Shown here piece by piece: positions 1-4,956 of a stretch of DNA of 5,213 nucleotides. The DNA is from Thermodesulfobacteriales bacterium (GTDB taxonomy: Bacteria; Desulfobacterota; Thermodesulfobacteria; Thermodesulfobacteriales; Thermodesulfatatoraceae). Location of the stretch: contig JALSPN010000027.1 in the NCBI GenBank assembly GCA_026985945.1, forward strand, positions 1-5,213, given 5' to 3'. Numbering within the stretch: position 1 is the first letter of the stretch; each line of letters starts with the position of its first letter. A program made the position numbers and the translations under genes. The notes under the pieces were generated by a model. That model did no database searches. It saw only the letters and a list, made by a program, of their open reading frames with translations, and was not told the origin of the DNA.

Positions 1-151
1 GGGAGTTGTCGGTATCCGAGCGCTCGTATCTCCCGTAGCCCAAAAACTCCTCTAGTTCGGCCTCAAGGGCTTCCCTCAAAGTACGCCGGACAAGTTCCTT
101 AATGGTGGCCTGCACTTCTTCGGGCTGAGGTGCCTTCTTGACTCTTGCCAT
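1..151 (-). CDS. IS256-family (Mutator-type) transposase, N-terminal fragment
   Basis: Reading leftward from ATG at 151-149, the frame stays open for 50 codons to the window edge. It begins MARVKKAPQPEEV and continues with ATIKELVRRTLREALEAE and then LEEFLGYGRYERSDTDNS. The block of acidic/basic helix ending in E-(A/F)-L-G-Y...R-(S/T)...N-S is the usual N-terminal signature of IS256-type transposases, which act by a DDE mechanism. The catalytic DDE residues lie beyond the edge, so whether the gene is intact cannot be judged. The start is well supported: a perfect AAGGAGG sits 9 bases upstream on the minus strand. The family call rests on recall of the N-terminal pattern only. Confidence 0.78.
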   Translation of the reverse strand, partial: MARVKKAPQPEEVQATIKELVRRTLREALEAELEEFLGYGRYERSDTDNS

Positions 152-160
152 AGTGTCCAC

Positions 161-167
161 CCTCCTT
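161..167 (-). promoter_or_regulatory. Shine-Dalgarno of the transposase
   Basis: On the minus strand this reads AAGGAGG, 9 bases before the ATG at 151-149, so it fixes the transposase start. Its last two G residues belong to one arm of the 11-bp inverted repeat (152-162), so folding of that repeat would occlude it. Confidence 0.75.
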
Positions 168-181
168 AAAGTGATTTTGTC

Positions 182-210
182 ATTCTACAATTTCTACAGT
201 TGGGTGGACA
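182..210 (-). promoter_or_regulatory. Candidate transposase promoter inside the IS end
   Basis: On the minus strand a good -10 hexamer, TAGAAT (187-182), lies 17 bases from a poor -35, TGTCCA (210-205). Transcription would begin near 175, inside the repeat's loop, and so would omit the outer arm of the inverted repeat. Support is limited to one good hexamer and correct spacing. Confidence 0.35.
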
Positions 211-265
211 CTCCCTAGAGGACTCACAAAATAGAGCCTCCAGAAAACCCGGGGCGGTTCACCCG

Positions 266-294
266 TTGTCCCTTCTTTTTTCATTTGATAGCAT
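266..294 (+). promoter_or_regulatory. Candidate promoter for the AAA/PD-(D/E)XK gene
   Basis: TTGTCC (266-271) and TAGCAT (289-294) match the -35 and -10 consensus at four of six positions each, with the ideal 17-base spacer. A start site about seven bases after the -10 would fall on or beside the ATG at 301. That would make a leaderless message and fits the absence of any Shine-Dalgarno there. The site is adjacent to the IS end but lies outside it. Confidence 0.35.
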
Positions 295-300
295 AACTTT

Positions 301-1848
301 ATGTTACGCAAGCTTCCCGTGGGTATTCAGAGTTTTGAAGTTATCCGCACCGAAAATTATTACTATGTAGATAAGACCCCGTTCGTCAAAAAACTCGTAG
401 ATGAAGGAAAATATTATTTCCTTTCCCGCCCCAGGCGTTTCGGCAAATCCCTATTCCTAGATACTCTCAGGCAGGCCTTCCTTGGCAAACGGGAACTCTT
501 CGAGGGCCTTTTCCTCGAAAATAACTGGGATTGGTCCGCCAAATACCCGGTAATCTATATCTCCTTCGGAGCAGGGGTGCAAAAGAATCTAAAAGAACTT
601 CAAATAACATTCGAAGAAATTCTGCGAGATCACGAAAAGTTTTACGGCATTTCTCTAACTTACCCTTCTTTAAAGGGAAAATTTAAAGAATTAATCGAAA
701 TCCTGGCAGATAAATTCAATCAAAAGGTGGTCGTCCTTATTGATGAGTATGACAAACCCATCCTGGACAACCTCGAAAAAAGAGAAGTAGCCATTGAGAT
801 TCGTGAGGCCCTTAAAAATTTCTACTCTATCCTCAAAGACGCCGATCCCTACCTCAAATTCTGCTTCATCACCGGGGTCTCTAAGTTTTCTAAAGTCTCT
901 CTTTTCAGTGGTCTCAACAACCTAAAAGACATTACCCTGCACCCGGCCTACGCCACTATCTGCGGCTACACCCAGGAAGAACTCGAGCGCATCTTCGCCG
1001 ACCGCCTGGAAGGCCTTGATCTTTCCGAAATTCGCCACTGGTATAACGGCTATAATTTTTTGGGAGAACCCGTCTACAACCCTTTTGATATCCTGCTTTT
1101 TCTCGATTCTGGCCTTTTCCGCCCTTACTGGTTTGAGACCGGCACCCCTTCCTTTCTCATCAAGCTCCTTCTGGAAAAACGTTTTCTTATTCCCTGCCTT
1201 GAGGACCTTGAGGCCGGAGAAACCATTCTTTCCTCCTTTGACGTGGATTACATCGAACCGGAACCTCTTCTCTTCCAGACCGGTTACCTTACCATCAAAG
1301 AGGTCAAACGCCTTGGTCCCAGGACTTTTTATCGCCTCGGTTATCCCAACCTCGAAGTGAAAATGAGCTTTACAGATTATCTTCTGAACTGGTATACCCA
1401 TGTTCCTGCCGAAAAAGAACGCATCATTAACAGACTCATCAATTATTTAGCTGAGGGAAACATAGAAGGGATGAAAGATATCTTTTACGCCTTTTTTGCC
1501 TCCATCCCGCACGACTGGTATCGCAGGTCGGAGATACAGAACTATGAGGGGTTTTATGCCAGTGTGTTTTACGCCTATTTTGCGGCGCTTGGGGTGGAGG
1601 TGCGGGTGGAGGATGCCACAAGCCGGGGCCGGCTTGACATGGGAGTGATGTTTGAGGGTCGTTGTTATCTTTTTGAGTTCAAGGTGGTGGAGCTTGAGCC
1701 TGAGGGGCGGGCTCTTTCACAGCTCAAGGCCAGGAGGTATCACGAGAAGTATAGAGCCGGCTGTCGGGAGATTTATCTCATTGGCGTGGAATTTTCTCGC
1801 CAGGAACGCAACATCGTTGATTTTTCCTGGGAAAAAATTCCTTGCTAA
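301..1848 (+). CDS. AAA-ATPase-like / PD-(D/E)XK nuclease-like protein (AAA-ATPase_like + PDDEXK_9)
   Basis: This 515-residue protein has the family's usual length and architecture, so it looks complete. The N-terminus (LPVGIQSFEVIR, then YYYVDKTPFVKKL) is typical. Next come a degenerate Walker A, SRPRRFGKS (42-50), and a Walker B, VVVLIDEYD (143-151, D148/E149). Family blocks follow at FITGVSKFSKVSLFSGLNNL (189-208) and WYNGY (248-252). The C-terminal part carries a PD-(D/E)XK-type core, SRGRLD (D446) followed by FEFK (E459, K461), with a preceding helix at 417-430. ATP binding and DNA cleavage are inferred from these motifs; the biological role of the family is not established, and members are often multi-copy and mobile. 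A stop codon (TAG, 289-291) lies just upstream, so ATG 301 is the only reasonable start, yet no Shine-Dalgarno precedes it. Strand composition changes from C-rich to G-rich near residue 400, where the ATPase part ends. An IS256 end lies 85 bases upstream. Confidence 0.9.
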   Translation: MLRKLPVGIQSFEVIRTENYYYVDKTPFVKKLVDEGKYYFLSRPRRFGKSLFLDTLRQAFLGKRELFEGLFLENNWDWSAKYPVIYISFGAGVQKNLKELQITFEEILRDHEKFYGISLTYPSLKGKFKELIEILADKFNQKVVVLIDEYDKPILDNLEKREVAIEIREALKNFYSILKDADPYLKFCFITGVSKFSKVSLFSGLNNLKDITLHPAYATICGYTQEELERIFADRLEGLDLSEIRHWYNGYNFLGEPVYNPFDILLFLDSGLFRPYWFETGTPSFLIKLLLEKRFLIPCLEDLEAGETILSSFDVDYIEPEPLLFQTGYLTIKEVKRLGPRTFYRLGYPNLEVKMSFTDYLLNWYTHVPAEKERIINRLINYLAEGNIEGMKDIFYAFFASIPHDWYRRSEIQNYEGFYASVFYAYFAALGVEVRVEDATSRGRLDMGVMFEGRCYLFEFKVVELEPEGRALSQLKARRYHEKYRAGCREIYLIGVEFSRQERNIVDFSWEKIPC

Positions 1849-1914
1849 GACCAATTACCGAATACCCAAATTCTCAGTTAACTCTTTTAGCATCTTCCTT
1901 CACCTGCCCCCTTC

Positions 1915-1959
1915 CTCAGCTTCCCCTAACCCCTCGCAGGGAGGAATGGGGAGGGGGAG
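1915..1959. repeat. Imperfect pyrimidine/purine hairpin
   Basis: The sequence folds around base 1937: CTC (1915-1917) pairs with GAG (1957-1959), TCCCC (1922-1926) with GGGGA (1948-1952), and CC/GG pairs lie nearer the loop. The internal loops TAA/AAT and several mismatches make it imperfect. The CCCCTAACCCCTC...GGGGAGG style resembles dispersed intergenic palindromes seen in many bacterial genomes, but copy number cannot be seen here. It is not followed by a T-run, so it is unlikely to be a simple intrinsic terminator. Confidence 0.45.
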
Positions 1960-2081
1960 TGGCTCAACCTTCTCCCAACCTTCCTCTTCCCTGAAAGAGA
2001 GAATTGGCCGAATATCAGGGAGAACTAAACTATAGAAAAATACTGTAAAAAAATCGTAACGGATTTAAATTTGCCATTCAA

Positions 2082-2156
2082 TTCGATATTGGGGGCTTTA
2101 AAGGCACTAGAAATTTCTGGATTTATCCCCTTTTTTGGTTTGTCCCCAATTCCGAA
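2082..2156. repeat. Gapped 13-bp inverted repeat upstream of the response regulator
   Basis: TTCGATATTGGGG (2082-2094) and CCCCAATTCCGAA (2144-2156) are inverted copies matching at 11 of 13 positions, 49 bases apart. The right arm overlaps the -35 and spacer of the candidate promoter at 2140-2169. This could be a two-part operator for a DNA-looping regulator, or an RNA stem if transcription starts further upstream. The left G-run could alternatively pair with CCCC at 2127-2130, which precedes six T residues. Confidence 0.45.
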
Positions 2157-2169
2157 ATTTAGTAATAAT
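2140..2169 (+). promoter_or_regulatory. Candidate promoter of the response regulator-transglycosylase-peptidase operon
   Basis: TTGTCC (2140-2145) as -35 and AATAAT (2164-2169, five of six to consensus) as -10 are separated by 18 bases. Transcription would begin near 2176, leaving a leader of about 36 bases that contains the Shine-Dalgarno GGGAGGGG (2196-2203). The same -35 hexamer occurs in the candidate promoter at 266-294. Confidence 0.45.
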
Positions 2170-2211
2170 TTGCTTGAATTTTGACTAGGCTTTGCGGGAG
2201 GGGCTAAAAAC

Positions 2212-2574
2212 ATGAAAAGGGTCTTACTGGTAGAAGATGAGAAAGACGTCCTGGAAATTTTAGCAGAGTTCTTGCGTCTTCTTAATTTTTCCGTGGAGGA
2301 AGCCCAGGATGGAGAAGAAGCCCTTTCAGCCTTTCAGAGAGGCCCTTATCAGCTTTACATTCTGGATGTCAGAATACCTAAAATAGACGGTTTTGAACTC
2401 GCTTCCCGAATCCGGGAAAAAGATCCTTCCACCCCTATTTTGTTCCTGACAGGTCTGATAAACTCTGAGACTCAAAGAAAGGCAGAAGAGATCAAGAATT
2501 CTTATTATTTGCGGAAACCGATAACCTTTGAAAAATTGCAGGAAATACTAGAAAAAATCGGAGTCCTTTCATGA
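2212..2574 (+). CDS. Stand-alone response regulator receiver (CheY-like REC) protein
   Basis: A 120-residue protein consisting of a single receiver domain with no output domain. All phosphotransfer landmarks are present: the acidic pair E8/D9 in VLLVEDE, phospho-acceptor D52 in YILDVRIPKIDG with the usual proline at D+4, T80 in ILFLTG, and K102 in LRKP. Y98/Y99 lie near the position of the usual aromatic switch residue. It should accept phosphate from a histidine kinase and signal by protein contact in the cytoplasm. No kinase is encoded nearby, so partner and output are unknown. It is preceded by GGGAGGGG eight bases upstream of ATG 2212. Its stop overlaps the next start (ATGA at 2571-2574), so translation is probably coupled to the transglycosylase gene. 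It could act like CheY, or as a phosphorelay intermediate (Spo0F-like); the sequence does not decide. Confidence 0.93.
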   Translation: MKRVLLVEDEKDVLEILAEFLRLLNFSVEEAQDGEEALSAFQRGPYQLYILDVRIPKIDGFELASRIREKDPSTPILFLTGLINSETQRKAEEIKNSYYLRKPITFEKLQEILEKIGVLS

Positions 2575-3410
2575 AAAGGGTTTTCAAAGCCTTGACGGTA
2601 ATCTTTTTCTTTTTTCCGGGTCTAATCTGGGCCTCAGACTTTGGCCCCCTCATTTCCTATCTCAAAAAAGAAGGCTTTGAGGAAGGTTATCTTAAGAGCC
2701 TTTTCTCACGGCCGGAAGTGAAATTTCTGCCGCAAATCATGCCACGCAAGCTCTTACACGACGAATATAAGCTGAATTATGCCCGGTTTCTTGCACCTGA
2801 AAGGATTTCACGGGCCCGGAATTTTTTGGAGAAACACCGGGATTTTCTGGAAAGGCTTGAGAGGAAGTTTGGGGTCAAAAAAGAAGTCCTGGTGGCCATT
2901 TTTCTGGTAGAAACGGATCTTGGCCGTTTTACCGGGAAGTATCGCACTTTTAATGTGCTGGCAAGCCTGGCCCTTTCTGAAGACTGGCAGCGTGTAAGGA
3001 GCTATCTGCCTTCTGGTCTTTCTTCCGAAGAAGAAAGGCGTTTGAAAAACTTTATGCTTCGGCGGGCCCGCTGGGCCAAAAAAGAACTGGCAGCGTTTTT
3101 AAAGTATTGCCAGCAAAACCATATCGATCCGCTTTCCATTAAGGGCTCTGTCTTCGGAGCCTTTGGTTTTCCCCAGTTTGTCCCTTCAAGCGTCCTTTCT
3201 TACGGATACGACTGGGATGGGGATCAAAGAATTGATCTTTTCGACCTGGAAGACGCCCTGGCAAGCATGGCCCATTATCTGGCACGGCACGGATGGCGTA
3301 AGGCAGACTCTTTTGAAAAACAGCTCAAAGTTATCATGACCTACAACCAGAGCAAACCTTATGCCCAGACGGTCCTTAAAATAGCCGAAAGACTTACCAA
3401 TGCCTCCTGA
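2571..3410 (+). CDS. Periplasmic lytic murein transglycosylase, MltB family (SLT_2)
   Basis: A 279-residue exported enzyme predicted to cleave the MurNAc-GlcNAc bond of peptidoglycan with formation of 1,6-anhydro-MurNAc. The first 21 residues are a Sec signal peptide: a basic start (MKRVFK), a hydrophobic core (ALTVIFFFFPGLIW), then A-S. There is no lipobox cysteine, so unlike Escherichia coli MltB it should be soluble. The catalytic glutamate is E114 in VAIFLVETDLG. The hallmark GAFGFPQFVPSS (196-207) follows, and the conserved YNQSKPYAQTVL is at 258-269. Between them, D214-D225 (DWDGDQRIDLFD) matches an EF-hand loop, as in the calcium site of Slt35/MltB. No peptidoglycan-binding domain follows. 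The start is supported by GGAG seven bases upstream and the signal peptide. It overlaps the regulator by 4 bases and the peptidase by 11, implying one operon. Confidence 0.93.
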   Translation: MKRVFKALTVIFFFFPGLIWASDFGPLISYLKKEGFEEGYLKSLFSRPEVKFLPQIMPRKLLHDEYKLNYARFLAPERISRARNFLEKHRDFLERLERKFGVKKEVLVAIFLVETDLGRFTGKYRTFNVLASLALSEDWQRVRSYLPSGLSSEEERRLKNFMLRRARWAKKELAAFLKYCQQNHIDPLSIKGSVFGAFGFPQFVPSSVLSYGYDWDGDQRIDLFDLEDALASMAHYLARHGWRKADSFEKQLKVIMTYNQSKPYAQTVLKIAERLTNAS

Positions 3411-4572
3411 AAAGACAGAGCTTTTAACCCGGATCGAGAAATTTTCGGAAAGACTGGCTCAGGGGGGCTATGAGGCCGCCTTGTTGCGCTATCCCCTGAA
3501 CATTTTTTATTTCACTGGGGCTTTTGTAGATGGCCACCTGGTGATCACCTCCCAAAAGAGGGCCTTTCTTCTGGTTTATCGCACCAGGGCCCGTCTTTTT
3601 GAAGATTCACCGGTAGAGGCGCAAGTTTTTCGAAGTCTTAAAAAACTTCCCCAGTTCCTCAAGGAGTTGGGGATCAAAAAGTTTGGCCTTGAAGCCGATC
3701 GTTTATCGGCGGCACTTTTCTGGCGCTACCAGAAACTTCTTGCGGATTTTGAGCTGGGAGATGTGAGTCCTTTCCTTCGAGAATTGCGGGCCGTAAAAAG
3801 CCCTTATGAAATCTCATGTCTCAAACAGGCTGCTGAGGTCCTTGCAAAGGCCTTGTGGGCCTTTTTGCCTCAGCTTCGTCCGGGGATGACAGAACTTGAG
3901 GCCGCAGGGCTTCTCGAAAAAGAGCTCCGGCGCCTGGGGCACCCGGCCTTTACACGCACCTCAGGGTTCGGGCAGGAGCTGGCCTACGGGCACCTTCTCT
4001 CTGGAGAAGCGGCCACGGTGCCCTCTTACCTGACCACCGGCCAGGGGGGAGCCGGGGTCTATGGATTTCCGCAGGGGCCATCTTTCAAAAAAATAAAAGA
4101 AAACGAGCCCATCCTCATCGATTACGCCGGGTGGTTTGAGGGTTACATGGTGGATCAAAGCCGTCTGTTTTGTCTCGGAGAGATCCCCAAAAAGGCCTTA
4201 AGGATCTTCGAGAAAATATTGGCTCTGATGGAAGCCCTGGAAGAACTCTTATTTCCCGGAACTCTGGCCCGAAAAATATACGAGGAGGCGCAAAAATTTG
4301 CCGCTAAAGAGGGGCTGGAGCCCTGTTTTATGGCCCATGGTCCGGAGAAGGTTCCTTTTGTGGGCCACGGGGTAGGGCTTGAGATCGATGAGTGGCCCCC
4401 TATCGCTCAGGTCGAAATCCCCCTCAAGGAAGGAATGGTGATAGCCCTGGAACCCAAGTGCCATGTGCCGGGTCTGGGAGTGATTGGCCTTGAAGACACT
4501 TTTCTGGTAACTGATAAGGGGCCCAGAAGGCTTACTACCTTTCCGCGGGGCTTTCAAAAACTTATTTTTTAG
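3400..4572 (+). CDS. M24-family metallopeptidase-like protein (Xaa-Pro peptidase/creatinase fold)
   Basis: A 390-residue cytoplasmic protein with an N-terminal creatinase/prolidase-type domain (about 8-130; YPLNIFYFTG at 31-40) and a C-terminal pita-bread M24 domain (about 140-370). All five dimetal ligands are identifiable: D241 (LIDYAG) and D252 (MVDQSR), H323 (GHGVGL), E351 (ALEP) and E365 (GLEDT). Typical prolidases and aminopeptidases P have two further active-site histidines, one in a P-H motif before the first Asp and one in H-E-x-P. Here they appear as VPSY (207-210) and DEWP (330-333). The gene may therefore encode a peptidase with altered specificity or a non-peptidase M24 enzyme, so it should not be called PepQ or PepP outright. 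There is no signal peptide. ATG 3400 is the only start after the in-frame stop at 3382-3384. With only a weak Shine-Dalgarno, it probably relies on coupling through the 11-base overlap with the transglycosylase. Confidence 0.88.
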   Translation: MPPEKTELLTRIEKFSERLAQGGYEAALLRYPLNIFYFTGAFVDGHLVITSQKRAFLLVYRTRARLFEDSPVEAQVFRSLKKLPQFLKELGIKKFGLEADRLSAALFWRYQKLLADFELGDVSPFLRELRAVKSPYEISCLKQAAEVLAKALWAFLPQLRPGMTELEAAGLLEKELRRLGHPAFTRTSGFGQELAYGHLLSGEAATVPSYLTTGQGGAGVYGFPQGPSFKKIKENEPILIDYAGWFEGYMVDQSRLFCLGEIPKKALRIFEKILALMEALEELLFPGTLARKIYEEAQKFAAKEGLEPCFMAHGPEKVPFVGHGVGLEIDEWPPIAQVEIPLKEGMVIALEPKCHVPGLGVIGLEDTFLVTDKGPRRLTTFPRGFQKLIF

Positions 4573-4608
4573 TTGACCTTGACGGCGTTTTCTCTTAAGA
4601 AACATTAA
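4573..4608 (+). promoter_or_regulatory. Candidate promoter for the HU gene
   Basis: Directly after the peptidase stop are two overlapping -35-like hexamers, TTGACC (4573-4578) and TTGACG (4579-4584). With 17- or 18-base spacers they reach TAAGAA (4596-4601) and CATTAA (4603-4608), each three of six to the -10 consensus. Strong -35, weak -10. Independent expression of HU is expected from its abundance, which supports a promoter here. Confidence 0.45.
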
Positions 4609-4617
4609 AGGTTTCTT
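4597..4617. promoter_or_regulatory. Small perfect stem-loop in the HU leader
   Basis: AAGAAAC (4597-4603) and GTTTCTT (4611-4617) are perfect 7-base inverted arms around a 7-base loop. The stem is AT-rich and not followed by a proper T-run, so it would be a weak terminator for the peptidase operon at best. It could instead be an operator over the HU promoter or a 5' stabilising element in the HU mRNA. Confidence 0.35.
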
Positions 4618-4640
4618 CTTGAAAGCCCACAACATTCAGC

Positions 4641-4647
4641 AAGGAGG
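4641..4647 (+). promoter_or_regulatory. Strong Shine-Dalgarno fixing the HU start
   Basis: AAGGAGG lies seven bases before ATG 4655. It decides that start over the in-frame TTG at 4619, which would add 12 residues that are not HU-like. Confidence 0.9.
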
Positions 4648-4654
4648 TTGGTTT

Positions 4655-4927
4655 ATGAACAAGGCGGAATTAGTAAATAAAATGGCCGAAATTGCAGATC
4701 TGCCAAAAGTTACCGCCGAAAAGGCCCTCAACGCCTTTATGGAAGCGGTAACAGAGGCCCTCAAGGAAGGCGATAAAGTAACGCTGGTAGGTTTTGGGAC
4801 TTTCATGGTGGCGGAGCGGGCTGAAAGAATGGGGCGCAATCCCCGCACCGGTGAACAGATAAAGATTCCCGCCCGCAAAGTGGTCAAATTCAAAGCCGGA
4901 AGTAAACTCGAAGAGGCCATCAGTTAA
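4655..4927 (+). CDS. HU-family histone-like DNA-binding protein
   Basis: A 90-residue protein, exactly the usual HU length, starting [18 protein letters not shown]. The helical dimerisation half (1-40) is followed by the family signature [20 protein letters not shown] (46-65), in which the RNP at 61-63 supplies the proline that intercalates in the DNA minor groove. [17 protein letters not shown] (69-85) then leads into the C-terminal helix. It should bind DNA as a dimer without strong sequence preference and bend or compact the nucleoid. IHF subunits differ in length and in the arm, so HU is the better call. A strong AAGGAGG and its own promoter suggest high independent expression. A terminator begins at its stop codon. 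Confidence 0.96.
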   Translation: MNKAELVNKMAEIADLPKVTAEKALNAFMEAVTEALKEGDKVTLVGFGTFMVAERAERMGRNPRTGEQIKIPARKVVKFKAGSKLEEAIS

Positions 4928-4956
4928 AAGGGAAGGGGGGCATCCCCCTACCTTTT
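4927..4956. terminator. Bidirectional intrinsic terminator between convergent genes
   Basis: The left arm (4927-4939, AAAGGG then AAGGGGG) pairs with the right arm (4944-4955, CCCCCTACCTTT) around the short loop GCAT. The stem has five G-C pairs next to the loop, one A/A mismatch and one G-T wobble. On the plus strand the stem ends in TTTT (4953-4956); on the minus strand it ends in the TTTT complementary to 4926-4929. It touches the HU stop (4925-4927) and contains the minus-strand gene's stop (4950-4948), so it serves both genes. Confidence 0.8.

Larger units (their letters stand above)
152..212 (-). repeat. 11-bp perfect inverted repeat spanning the transposase leader
   Basis: AGTGTCCACCC at 152-162 is the exact reverse complement of GGGTGGACACT at 202-212, separated by 39 bases. 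The outer arm forms the tip of the insertion sequence. The inner arm abuts the transposase ATG and overlaps the end of its Shine-Dalgarno. In an RNA entering from outside the element, the arms could pair and hide the start site. The inner copy could equally be a second binding site for transposase. Confidence 0.75.
1..215 (-). mobile_element. 5' end of an IS256-family insertion sequence (truncated by window edge)
   Basis: This is the transposase-proximal end of an IS256/Mutator-type element. It is recognised by the start of the transposase and by a terminus-like sequence next to it. Read inward on the minus strand, the element appears to begin with GGGAGTGTCCACCC at 215-202, followed by a short leader and the transposase gene. 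The tip at 215 is my estimate from the G-run and the repeat, because the other end is not visible. IS256 elements usually make an 8-9 bp target duplication, so bases from 216 (TAGAGGAC...) could be one copy, but this cannot be tested here. Confidence 0.7.
1849..2211. other. Gene-free interval with hairpins, AT-rich tract and promoter
   Basis: These 363 bases hold no reading frame with a credible start and family resemblance. The first half (to about 2010) is pyrimidine/purine-rich, with an imperfect hairpin (1915-1959) and two 11-base-spaced copies of CAACCTTC (1965-1972 and 1976-1983). CTCTT/AAGAG (1984-1988/1995-1999) could form a small stem. The second half is AT-rich, with the palindrome AGAAATTTCT (2109-2118), a gapped inverted repeat (2082-2156) and a promoter candidate for the next gene. 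No clear intrinsic terminator for the upstream nuclease gene was found. Confidence 0.6.

Noticed and set aside
249..280. GC-rich bases then CTTTTTT as an intrinsic terminator before the nuclease gene
   Set aside because: Only three to four consecutive pairs can form (CGGG/CCCG), and no plus-strand gene lies upstream for it to end.
1016..1360. Plus-strand 114-codon frame
   Set aside because: Out-of-frame shadow of the nuclease gene. Its Ser/Pro/Phe-rich translation comes from the pyrimidine-rich coding strand.
922..1401. Minus-strand 159-codon open frame
   Set aside because: It lies wholly inside the nuclease gene, has no Shine-Dalgarno or family resemblance, and is explained by the codon bias of the real gene.
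1652..2035. Plus-strand 127-codon frame crossing the nuclease stop
   Set aside because: Overlaps the nuclease domain for half its length, and the rest translates low-complexity hairpin DNA. No ribosome site or recognised domain.
2182..2210. TTGACT...TAAAAA as the regulator's promoter
   Set aside because: Transcription would begin inside the gene, after its Shine-Dalgarno and start codon.
2025..2213. Minus-strand 62-codon frame in the intergenic stretch
   Set aside because: Starts over the response regulator's ATG without a Shine-Dalgarno and covers the inverted repeat and promoter candidate. No recognised similarity, though a small unknown gene cannot be fully excluded.
4619..4654. Longer HU starting at TTG 4619
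   Set aside because: The added 12 residues are not HU-like, and the perfect AAGGAGG is placed for ATG 4655.
4636..4920. Minus-strand 94-codon frame opposite HU
   Set aside because: Antisense shadow of the strongly supported HU gene.
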